In this document: positions 7,483-14,923 of the stretch, in pieces | How the letters are laid out: each line of letters opens with the position of its first letter | Position numbering within the stretch: the stretch's first letter is position 1 | Assembly (NCBI RefSeq): GCF_018129995.1 | Contig: NZ_JAFCKS010000004.1 | Span: forward strand, 434,001-498,000 | DNA length: 64,000 nt | Source of the DNA: Bradyrhizobium sp. SZCCT0153 | Lineage (GTDB): Bacteria; Pseudomonadota; Alphaproteobacteria; Rhizobiales; Xanthobacteraceae | Direction: 5' to 3' | Translations under genes and position numbers: made by a program | Notes under the pieces: generated by a model | Told to the model about the DNA's origin: nothing | The model's input: only the letters and a program-made list of their open reading frames with translations | The model's database searches: none

Positions 7483-8793
7483 ATGCGCCTGCGCATGGCT
7501 GCCCGCTTGGTACGTGGGCTGTTGGTCGCGATATCAGCGACGGGCTTGGCGATGTCCGCCCAGGCCCAGGAGAAGAAGATCAAGATCGGCGTCGTTTTCG
7601 ATTTGACCGGACCTCTCGCCGGCGGCGGGTCTGAGCTCGGTTACATCGGCGCAAAAATCATCCTCGACCATTTCGCCAGGACCGGCGTCGAGGGCTACAA
7701 GATCGAGGCTGTTTACGCCGATGCGCAGAGCAAGCCCGACATCGCCATCAACGAATCCGTCCGCCTGCTCGAGCAGGAGAAGGTCGACATGGTGCTCGGC
7801 TTCTTCTCCTCGGCGCAATGCGTGCCGGTGGCCGCGCGCGTCGAGCAGCTCAAGAAGTTCATGTGGATGACGACTTGCATCTCGTCGGCCGTGTTCAACG
7901 AGAAGGGCTACAAATACGTGTTCCGCCCGCAGGCGAGCGGCGACCAGTTCGGCATGATGACGATGGATTTCATCGCGCAGAACGCCAAAGCGAAGTTCGG
8001 CAAGGAGCCGAAGGACTTGCGCGTTGCCATCATCCACGAGGACGGCGCCTATGGGGTCGACGTCTCCAGGGGCAACGAGGCCGGCGCGAAGAAGGCGGGC
8101 TTCAACGTCGTGATGAAGGAGGGCTATTCGGCCACCGCGCCTGATCTCTCCGCGCTGGTGACCAAGCTGAAGCGCGCCAAGCCCGACGTAATTTTTCACA
8201 CCGGCTATAACCCCGACATCACGCTGTTGCTGCGCCAGGCCCGGGAGCAGGGCCTGAAGTTCGGCGCGCTGATGGGGCACGGTGCGGGTTACGGCGTCTA
8301 TGAGAAGCTGAAGGAGGGCATGGGAGCCGACGCCACCTACATCTTCAACACCGATCCGATCTCGATCTGGCTCGCCAACCAGAAGACCATGGATCCGAAG
8401 CTTCCGCCCGTCATCAAGATGGTCGGTGAGGAGTTCGACAAGATCCGGCCCGGCGTCGCCATCCGTTCCGCCCATGTCGGCATCGGTGCCTCCAACACGT
8501 ATGTCTTCCTGGCCGACGTGCTGCCGCGCGCGATCAAGAAATATGGCGGGGTCGATCCAGACGCCTTGCGCAAGGCCGCGCTCGATACCGATATCCCCGA
8601 GGGCGGCACCATGCTCGGCTTCGGCGTCAAGTTCTACGGCGAGGGCACGCCGATGGCGGGGCAGAACGAGCGCTCATTCCCGGTCGTGATCCAGTATATC
8701 GACGATAAATCCTCCGTGGTGTGGCCCAAGAGCCAGGCGCAGCGCGAGGCTGTACTGCCGCTGCCGAAGGGCACCACCTACAGCAACCAGTAG
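7483..8793 (+). CDS. ABC transporter substrate-binding protein, branched-chain amino acid (HAAT) family
   Basis: A 436-residue periplasmic receptor with a signal peptide ending near AQAQEK. ATG 7483 follows an AGGGAGG site; upstream in-frame codons are ignored. The Leu/Ile/Val-binding fold is seen in KIKIGVVFDLTGPLAGGG and YNPDITLLLRQAREQGLKF. The gene heads a complete importer: two ATPases and two permeases follow directly. The ligand could be a branched-chain amino acid, an amide, urea or an aromatic acid, all known for this family. It strongly resembles the orphan receptor at 35788-37098. Confidence 0.9.
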   Translation: MRLRMAARLVRGLLVAISATGLAMSAQAQEKKIKIGVVFDLTGPLAGGGSELGYIGAKIILDHFARTGVEGYKIEAVYADAQSKPDIAINESVRLLEQEKVDMVLGFFSSAQCVPVAARVEQLKKFMWMTTCISSAVFNEKGYKYVFRPQASGDQFGMMTMDFIAQNAKAKFGKEPKDLRVAIIHEDGAYGVDVSRGNEAGAKKAGFNVVMKEGYSATAPDLSALVTKLKRAKPDVIFHTGYNPDITLLLRQAREQGLKFGALMGHGAGYGVYEKLKEGMGADATYIFNTDPISIWLANQKTMDPKLPPVIKMVGEEFDKIRPGVAIRSAHVGIGASNTYVFLADVLPRAIKKYGGVDPDALRKAALDTDIPEGGTMLGFGVKFYGEGTPMAGQNERSFPVVIQYIDDKSSVVWPKSQAQREAVLPLPKGTTYSNQ

Positions 8794-8808
8794 CGGCGGA
8801 GCGGGACG

Positions 8809-9579
8809 GTGCTGGAAGTCAGCGGGCTGGTGAAGCGCTTTGGTGGCTTCACCGCCGTCAACAACGTGTCGTTCAAAGTCGATCAGGGCGAGATCCTCGG
8901 CCTGATCGGCCCCAACGGCTCGGGCAAGAGCACGATCTTCAACATGCTCTCCGGCACGCTGGCGCCGACCTCGGGTTCGATCCTGTTCGGCGGTTCCGAG
9001 ATCGCGGGCCTCGCGCCGCACCGGATCATCAACAGCGGCATCGGCCGCACTTTCCAGATTCCGCGGCCATTCCGCCGCCTGACCATCTTCGAGAACGTCG
9101 CGCTGGCCGGCTTCTACGGCCAGGGCCGCCACAGCCGTGCCAGGGCGGAGGAGGCGGCCGAGCGGTCGCTCGCCATGGTCGGCCTGCCGACCGATCGCCA
9201 TGCCAGCGTCGATGGCCTCGGCGCGGCCGGCCTGAAGAAGCTCGAACTGGCGAAAGCGCTTGCCACGGCGCCAAAACTATTGCTTGCCGATGAGAGCCTC
9301 GGCGGTCTCGACGAAGCCGAGATGGGGCAGGCGGCCGATATGCTGCGCAACATCCGCGACGAGCTCGGCATCACCATCATCTGGGTCGAGCACATCATGG
9401 GCGTGCTGATGCGCGTGGTCGACCGCGTCATGGTGCTCGATCACGGCGAGAAGATCTCGGAGGGACTGCCGAGCGCGGTTGCCGGCGATCCGCGCGTGAT
9501 CGAGGTCTATCTCGGCACCGACGCCGAGACCACGCAGGCCGCGGCCGCCGCAGCGCGCCGCCGCGCGGGAGGGCAGTGA
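8809..9579 (+). CDS. ABC transporter ATP-binding protein, LivG type
   Basis: A 256-residue ATPase starting at GTG 8809. Walker A is GPNGSGKS, and the LivG-like switch segment GIGRTFQIPRPFRRLTIFENVALAGFYG follows. The signature region is atypical (VDGLGAAGLKKLELAKAL rather than LSGGQ), as is common in LivG proteins. The Walker B region reads LLLADESLGGL, with Ser in place of the usual Pro. It pairs with the LivF-type ATPase that starts inside its stop codon and energises the permeases downstream. Confidence 0.9.
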   Translation: MLEVSGLVKRFGGFTAVNNVSFKVDQGEILGLIGPNGSGKSTIFNMLSGTLAPTSGSILFGGSEIAGLAPHRIINSGIGRTFQIPRPFRRLTIFENVALAGFYGQGRHSRARAEEAAERSLAMVGLPTDRHASVDGLGAAGLKKLELAKALATAPKLLLADESLGGLDEAEMGQAADMLRNIRDELGITIIWVEHIMGVLMRVVDRVMVLDHGEKISEGLPSAVAGDPRVIEVYLGTDAETTQAAAAAARRRAGGQ

Positions 9580-10283
9580 TGCTGGAGCTCCGCGGCGTCA
9601 ATGCCGGCTATGGCACGTTCCAGGCGCTGTTCGACGTCAATCTCGACGTCAAAGCCGGCGAGGCCGTCGGCGTCATCGGCCCGAACGGCGCCGGCAAGAC
9701 CACCTTGATGCGCGTCATCTCCGGCCTGATCCGTCCCTCGCGCGGGTCGATCAGGATGGAGGGGGTCGATGTCGTGGCGACACCGCCGCACAAGATCGTC
9801 AGCCTCGGCATTGCGCATGTGCCCGAGAACCGGCGGCTGTTTCCGCAGCTCTCGGTCGACGACAATCTCAAGATGGGCGCCTTCATGAAGGAGGCGCGCG
9901 GCCATTATGCCGAGCGGCTGGACGTCGTGTTCGACCTGTTTCCGCGCCTGAAGGAGCGCCGCCACCAAATGGCCGGCACCATGTCCGGCGGCGAGCAGCA
10001 GATGTGCGCGATCGGCCGCGCGCTGATGTCCAAGCCGAAGCTGCTGCTGCTCGACGAGCCCTCGGCGGGACTCGCGCCGGTCGTGGTGCAGCAGGTGTTC
10101 GAGCTGGTGAAGCGGATCCGGGCCAGCGGGCTGACGGTGCTGATCGTCGAGCAGAACGTGCAGCAGGTGCTGAAAGTGGTCGATCGCGCCTATCTGATCG
10201 AGGCGGGCACGATCAGATCGTCCGGCACGTCGGCGGAGATGCTGGCAAGCGACACGGTCAAGGAAGCGTATCTCGGGGTGTGA
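9579..10283 (+). CDS. ABC transporter ATP-binding protein, LivF type
   Basis: A 234-residue ATPase. The start ATG 9579 overlaps the preceding TGA; a GTG one codon earlier is also possible. Walker A is GPNGAGKT, the signature is MSGGEQQMCAIGRALMSKP and Walker B is LLLLDEPSAGL. The segment IAHVPENRRLFPQLSVDDNL is characteristic of LivF. It forms the second half of the asymmetric ATPase pair of this importer. Confidence 0.92.
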   Translation: MLELRGVNAGYGTFQALFDVNLDVKAGEAVGVIGPNGAGKTTLMRVISGLIRPSRGSIRMEGVDVVATPPHKIVSLGIAHVPENRRLFPQLSVDDNLKMGAFMKEARGHYAERLDVVFDLFPRLKERRHQMAGTMSGGEQQMCAIGRALMSKPKLLLLDEPSAGLAPVVVQQVFELVKRIRASGLTVLIVEQNVQQVLKVVDRAYLIEAGTIRSSGTSAEMLASDTVKEAYLGV

Positions 10284-10296
10284 GGTTCATGCGGGC

Positions 10297-11178
10297 ATGC
10301 AAGCTTTTCTGGACATTTTCGACATCTACCTGCTGGAAGCCGTGATCAACGGCATCCTGCTCGGCGGCGTGCTGGCGCTGCTCGCGCTCGGGCTCAATCT
10401 GATCTTCGGCGTCATCGACGTGACCTGGATCTGCTACGCCGAACTGGTGATGATCGGCATGTACGCGATGTATTTCCTGGTGCAGTATTACGGCGTCAGC
10501 TATTTCGTCGCCGCGCCGCTCACGATTCTGCTGGTTGCGATGCTCGGCGCCGCGCTGCACTACCTCGTGATTGCGCCGCTGCTCACGGCCCCGCCGATCA
10601 ACCAGCTGCTTGCAACGGGCGGTGTGCTGTTCGTACTCCAGAGCTTTGCCACCGTTGCCTTCGGCATCGACTTCCGCAATCTCGGCATCCGCCTGCCGGT
10701 GCTCGCTTTCGGCGACATGAATTTCAGCTACGCACGGCTGCTGTCGTTCCTGGCCGCACTGGTCGGCATGGTCGCGGTCTACCTGTTCATGACGCGGACC
10801 TTCACCGGCACCGCGATCCGCGCCATTTCGCAGGACCGGCAGATCATGGCGCTGATGGGCGTCGATACGAAGAAGATCTACCTGATCACCTCTGCACTCG
10901 GCGGCGCGCTGGCCGGGCTCGCCGCCTGTCTGCTGGTGCTGCAATATGACGTGCATCCTTTCGTCGGTCTCTCCTTCGGACCCATCACCTTCCTGATCTG
11001 CGTGCTCGGCGGGCTCGGCAATTTCATCGGCGGCTTCATCGCCGCCTTCGTGTTCGCCGAGATCATCTCGCTCGGCGGCCTGTTCTCCGATCTCGAATGG
11101 GGCTACGTGCTCGCCTTCGCCTTCTTCATCGTCATGATGTTCATCCGGCCCGCGGGCCTGCTTGCGAGGCGCCGATGA
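10297..11178 (+). CDS. ABC transporter permease, LivH type
   Basis: A 293-residue inner-membrane protein with about eight hydrophobic segments. The N-terminal sequence VINGILLGGVLALLALGLNLIFGVIDVTW and the C-terminal GLGNFIGGFIAAFVFAEI followed by FIRPAGLLARR are typical of LivH. It forms the translocation channel together with the LivM protein, whose start overlaps its stop (ATGA). Confidence 0.92.
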   Translation: MQAFLDIFDIYLLEAVINGILLGGVLALLALGLNLIFGVIDVTWICYAELVMIGMYAMYFLVQYYGVSYFVAAPLTILLVAMLGAALHYLVIAPLLTAPPINQLLATGGVLFVLQSFATVAFGIDFRNLGIRLPVLAFGDMNFSYARLLSFLAALVGMVAVYLFMTRTFTGTAIRAISQDRQIMALMGVDTKKIYLITSALGGALAGLAACLLVLQYDVHPFVGLSFGPITFLICVLGGLGNFIGGFIAAFVFAEIISLGGLFSDLEWGYVLAFAFFIVMMFIRPAGLLARRR

Positions 11179-12194
11179 TGGGGCAGGGGCGCCTTGCAGC
11201 CTGGGCGGTCGGGCTGGCGGCGCTGATCGCGCTGCCCTTCGTCTATCGCGATCCCTATCATCTGCACATCCTGGTGCTGATCCTGATCTGGTCGTTCGCC
11301 TATACATCGTGGTCGATGATGGGGCGGTTCGGCCTCGTCTCGCTCGGCCACGGCGGCTTCATGGGGATCGGCGCCTATGTCACCGCGCTCTTGTGGAATC
11401 ATCTCGGCTGGTCGCCCTGGATCGGCATTCCCATCGGCATGGTCGCGGCCGGCGCGCTGGCGCTGATCGTCGGCTATCCCTGCTTCCGTTTCCGCATCAC
11501 CGGGCATTATTTCGTGCTGGTGACGCTGGCGCTCTCCGGCATCGTGCTCCAGGTCATCACCGCGACGCGCGACTACACCGGCGGCTCGCTCGGCTATACG
11601 CCGAACCGCGCCTCGGGCAACAAGCTCCTGGCGCTGCAATTCGACGACAAGATCACCTGGTACTTGATCGCGCTCGGGGTCTGGCTCTTCGGCATCGTGG
11701 TCTGGCACTGGGTCGACCGCAGCATGGCGCGTTATGCGCTGGAGGCGATCTCGGAAGACGAGGACGCCGCGGCCGCGGCCGGCGTCGACGTCACCGCGGA
11801 AAAGCTGAAGATCACGCTGCTCAGCGCCTTGATGACGGCGCTGGCCGGTGCGCTCTACTGCCAGTACCAGATGTTCATCACGCCCGACACCGTCAGCGGC
11901 ATCGCGGTCTCGCTCCAGATGGTGTTCGCGGCCATCGTCGGCGGCCTGTTCGTCTCGCTCGGCCCGACCTTCGGCGCCGTCATCACAATTTTGCTGGCCG
12001 AGACCCTGCGTATCGGCTTCGGCACCAAAGCGGTCGGCTGGGACAATCTCGTCTACGGCGTGCTGCTGGTCCTTTTCATCATATTCCTTCCCAAGGGTAT
12101 CCTTGGTAGCGTGCTCGACCGATTGAAGCCGCAACGCAAGGTGCCCCGCGCTCATGAGCAAGAAGCCGTCCAAATCGCTCGCCCAGGAACTTGA
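11175..12194 (+). CDS. ABC transporter permease, LivM type
   Basis: A 339-residue inner-membrane protein. ATG 11175 overlaps the LivH stop; earlier in-frame codons lie inside LivH. The segment GRFGLVSLGHGGFMGIGAYVTALL is diagnostic of LivM, and the protein ends with IIFLPKGILGSVLDRLKPQRK plus a short polar tail. Its last 41 bases overlap the start of the PPK2 gene in another frame, which is unusual. Confidence 0.92.
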   Translation: MMGQGRLAAWAVGLAALIALPFVYRDPYHLHILVLILIWSFAYTSWSMMGRFGLVSLGHGGFMGIGAYVTALLWNHLGWSPWIGIPIGMVAAGALALIVGYPCFRFRITGHYFVLVTLALSGIVLQVITATRDYTGGSLGYTPNRASGNKLLALQFDDKITWYLIALGVWLFGIVVWHWVDRSMARYALEAISEDEDAAAAAGVDVTAEKLKITLLSALMTALAGALYCQYQMFITPDTVSGIAVSLQMVFAAIVGGLFVSLGPTFGAVITILLAETLRIGFGTKAVGWDNLVYGVLLVLFIIFLPKGILGSVLDRLKPQRKVPRAHEQEAVQIARPGT

Positions 12195-13083
12195 CCGCTA
12201 CATCACGCCGTTTCGCTATGATGGGTCGGGCAAGTTTCATCTCAAGGACCACAAGACCAACGAGAGGGACGACCTCGACAAGGAGACGGCGCAGGACATT
12301 CTCGACGCCAACAAGAAGCGGCTGATCGAGTTTCAGGAGAGGCTCTACGCCCAGGACCGCTGGTCGCTGCTGATCGTGTTCCAGGCCATGGACGCCGGCG
12401 GCAAGGATTCTGCGATCAAGGCGATCTTCGAGGGCATCAATCCGCAGGGCTGCGAGGTCCATGCCTTCAAGGCCCCGAGCACCAACGAGCTGGACCACGA
12501 TTTCCTCTGGCGTCACGCGGTCGCGCTGCCCGCGCGCGGGCATATCGGCATCTTCAACCGTTCCCATTACGAGGAATGCCTGGTGACACGCGTGCACCCG
12601 GAGATCCTCGCCAAGGAGAAGCTGCCGCAAAAGCTCGTCACCAAGAACATCTGGAAAGAGCGGTTCGAGGACATCTCGGCTTTCGAGCGCTACCTCTACC
12701 GCAACGGCACACTGGTGTTGAAGTTCTTCCTCAACGTCTCCAAAGAGGAGCAGCGCGAGCGCTTCCTCGACCGGCTGGAAGATCCGGCCAAGCAGTGGAA
12801 GTTCTCAATGGGCGATATCAAGGAGCGCGCACTGTGGCCGCGCTACCAGGCGGTCTATCAGGACATCGTCCGCCACACCGCCACGCCCCATGCGCCGTGG
12901 TACGTCGTGCCGGCCGATCACAAATGGTTCGCACGGGTCGTGATCGGATCGGTGATCAATGCCGCGCTCGAAAAGCTGGACTTGCGCTTTCCCCGCGCCG
13001 ACAAGGCCTCGGCTGCGGAGTTCGAAGCGGTGCGCGAGGCGCTTCAGAAGGAGGAGAAGGAGAGCAAGAAGCGAGCAAGGTGA
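12154..13083 (+). CDS. Polyphosphate kinase 2 family phosphotransferase
   Basis: A 309-residue cytoplasmic PPK2-family enzyme. Walker A-like FQAMDAGGKDSAIK (residues 77-90) and Walker B-like IFNRSHYEE (133-141) flank the lid region with WKERFEDISAFERYL. The length and one-domain form match the PPK2 group that transfers phosphate from polyphosphate to nucleoside mono- or diphosphates. Which nucleotide it prefers cannot be told. The gene starts inside livM in a different frame, so its translation may be coupled to the importer. It ends the operon; a convergent gene follows. Confidence 0.9.
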   Translation: MSKKPSKSLAQELDRYITPFRYDGSGKFHLKDHKTNERDDLDKETAQDILDANKKRLIEFQERLYAQDRWSLLIVFQAMDAGGKDSAIKAIFEGINPQGCEVHAFKAPSTNELDHDFLWRHAVALPARGHIGIFNRSHYEECLVTRVHPEILAKEKLPQKLVTKNIWKERFEDISAFERYLYRNGTLVLKFFLNVSKEEQRERFLDRLEDPAKQWKFSMGDIKERALWPRYQAVYQDIVRHTATPHAPWYVVPADHKWFARVVIGSVINAALEKLDLRFPRADKASAAEFEAVREALQKEEKESKKRAR

Positions 13084-13237
13084 TCGCCGGCAAGCGGCAA
13101 AACCCGCGTACTCGCCGGCCCCCGACGAAAAGTTCGAAAACAACCCCATGCACAGTAGCCGGTGCCAGCGAAATCAATGGCTTGACCGCCCACCCGAATG
13201 GATGCGGATTTTACGAAATCTGTTTGACGCGTCGGGC

Positions 13238-13270
13238 AAAACAGGGGCATGATGTCATCATCGCCCCTGT
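13238..13270 (-). terminator. Rho-independent terminator of the MBL-fold gene
   Basis: ACAGGGGC at 13241-13248 pairs with GCCCCTGT at 13263-13270, and the inner ATGATG/CATCAT arms extend the stem with one bulge. Read on the minus strand, the stem is followed by TTTTG. It lies 7 bases beyond the stop of the gene at 13278-14168. Confidence 0.75.
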
Positions 13271-13277
13271 ACCCCCC

Positions 13278-14168
13278 TCAATACCCGCGGCCCCACCAGT
13301 AGCAGAAGCGCTCGACGTTGGCGGGAAGGCCCGCTTCGTAGTTCCCCCATTTCTCGTATTTCGGCAGCTTCACTTCCTTCATCGCGGTGTCGAAGCATTT
13401 GCCGGCATCAGCTGCCTTCTTCACCTCGGCGGAGAGGTCCTCCATGTAGGCAATATCGTCCTCGATATCCTTCTTGGTGCCGAAGCGTCCGCCGGCATAG
13501 GGGTGACCGGGGATCATCCGCTCCCAGTCGAGCGAGGCCAGCTTCTTCAGCGAGGCGATGTATTCCAGCGGCGAGGCGTTGTCGGGAATGTTGCGGAACT
13601 GGACGGACTCGATCGGCGCGAAGTCGACGACGAAGACGATCTTCTCCTTCGGCAGCCGCATCACCAGCGAATTGTCGGAATGGTTGCGGCCGACATAGTC
13701 CAGCTCCAGCGTGGTACCGCCGAGCGTGATGGTCTTCTTGTCGTCCACCACCTCATCCGGCATCACGACGTCGGCGAGCAGGGATTTCTGCTTTTTCAAC
13801 TCGAGCAGACGCTCTTTGGTCCGCCGGTGCGCGATAAACGTGGCGCCGAGATCCTTGAACGGCTGGCCGCCGGCGATGTGGTCGTAGTGGTGATGGCTGT
13901 AGATGACGTATTTGATCGGCTTGTCGGTGACCGCCTTGATCGCGTCGATATAGGGTTTTGCCGGCCGCAAATACGAGATCGGGTCGGTCGCAATCACGCC
14001 CTTCGGCGTCACCACGAACATCGACTGGTGGCCGCCATAGCGGAAGACGTAGACGTTCTCGGTGCCATCGACCTTTTTGGTCGAGGTCTGCGGCGGGTTT
14101 TGCGCGGCGGCCGATCCAATTCCGGCAACGAGCGCGGCAAGCGCAATGAGGCAAATCGATATCTTCAT
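13278..14168 (-). CDS. MBL-fold metallohydrolase, exported
   Basis: A 296-residue metallo-beta-lactamase-superfamily protein with a signal peptide ending near SAAAQN. The zinc motif HxHxDH is present as H92-H94-D96-H97 in SHHHYDHIAGG. Further ligands are plausibly in RNHSDNS and MIPGHPY. This superfamily covers lactonases, lactamases, thiolesterases and quinoprotein-associated enzymes; nothing here decides between them. The gene is convergent with ppk2 and has its own terminator. Confidence 0.85.
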   Translation of the reverse strand: MKISICLIALAALVAGIGSAAAQNPPQTSTKKVDGTENVYVFRYGGHQSMFVVTPKGVIATDPISYLRPAKPYIDAIKAVTDKPIKYVIYSHHHYDHIAGGQPFKDLGATFIAHRRTKERLLELKKQKSLLADVVMPDEVVDDKKTITLGGTTLELDYVGRNHSDNSLVMRLPKEKIVFVVDFAPIESVQFRNIPDNASPLEYIASLKKLASLDWERMIPGHPYAGGRFGTKKDIEDDIAYMEDLSAEVKKAADAGKCFDTAMKEVKLPKYEKWGNYEAGLPANVERFCYWWGRGY

Positions 14169-14382
14169 CTCAGGCTTTCTGGAAATGACGGAGGGCAGGA
14201 GAGGTGGATATCCTCATCATCACTAACGCTGCCGGGAAGACTTTATTCCGCTACATCGGGTCGCAGGCCGTCCAAACCGACAGGTCATGATGGGTTGCGC
14301 TGCCGCTCGCGGAACTGCCACGTTCAATTGTGATGGTTTGGGCCTTTGATCCTGCTTGACAGTTTTGTGTCGCAGGAGGACC

Positions 14383-14502
14383 ATGCAGATGGTCGCGAAT
14401 ACGCGACGACGTCCACCTCAAGAGCAAGGGGAGGTCTATGACACCACCTCCGCAAATCCAGCCGCGTTAAGTGCGATGGAGCTCGTTCGGACTATCGCAT
14501 AG
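14383..14502 (+). CDS. Possible small protein, 39 residues
   Basis: ATG 14383 follows GGAGG by 3 bases, and the frame runs to TAG at 14500-14502. The product is polar, begins MQMVANTRRRPPQEQGE, and has no membrane segment. Only the ribosome site and its isolated position in a long intergenic region support it. Confidence 0.3.
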   Translation: MQMVANTRRRPPQEQGEVYDTTSANPAALSAMELVRTIA

Positions 14503-14675
14503 CGGCGCAAACCGCGAACGGCACGCCGGGTCAAGGTCTAGAGGGCTGCATCAGTGTGGCATGGCCCCTACCTGCCCGGCGCTGTGCTTTTACAGCCCGC
14601 TCATCGTGTTGGATGCCTTGACGAGGCCACCTGCGCGAATGTCCTGATAGCCTGCTTTCTCTCCTCCTCCTCACC

Positions 14676-14704
14676 GTCATTCCGGGTCCGATTCCCGGAA
14701 TGAC
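14676..14704. repeat. Intergenic palindrome
   Basis: GTCATTCCGGG at 14676-14686 and CCCGGAATGAC at 14694-14704 are perfect inverted repeats around a 7-base loop. Palindromes of this wording are, to my knowledge, scattered through Bradyrhizobium genomes. There is no T-run, so it is not a simple terminator. Confidence 0.75.
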
Positions 14705-14923
14705 GAGAGAGGTTTTGCGTGCACCGGATTCCATGGCGCGCGCGTCTTTGCCGAGCCGCCTTCCCGATCCTGCGTTGCAGCAAATGCCAAGAGATTGTCG
14801 CCCCATCGGCAAACTTCCGACACAGGACGCGGGCGAATAACGACCATCCGACATGACGCATGCGTTTCGGCGGTGACCGCTCCGATTCCGCCGGGACGCA
14901 TCTATTTTTTCCAGGGAATTCTC

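Larger units (their letters stand above)
14169..14923. other. Long intergenic region
   Basis: This 755-base stretch between the divergent MBL-fold and MscS genes holds the possible 39-codon gene at 14383-14502 and the palindrome at 14676-14704. No other coding sequence or RNA gene is recognised. Confidence 0.6.

Noticed and set aside
5577..7583. Very long open frame on the minus strand across the binding-protein and Nudix genes
   Set aside because: It mirrors the codon pattern of the plus-strand genes in GC-rich DNA, has no domain, and its product is His/Arg/Gly-rich nonsense. The plus-strand genes have signal peptides and family motifs.
14356..14384. TTGACA ahead of the possible 39-codon gene
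   Set aside because: No acceptable -10 element lies at 16-18 bases; the spacing would place it over the ribosome site and start codon.
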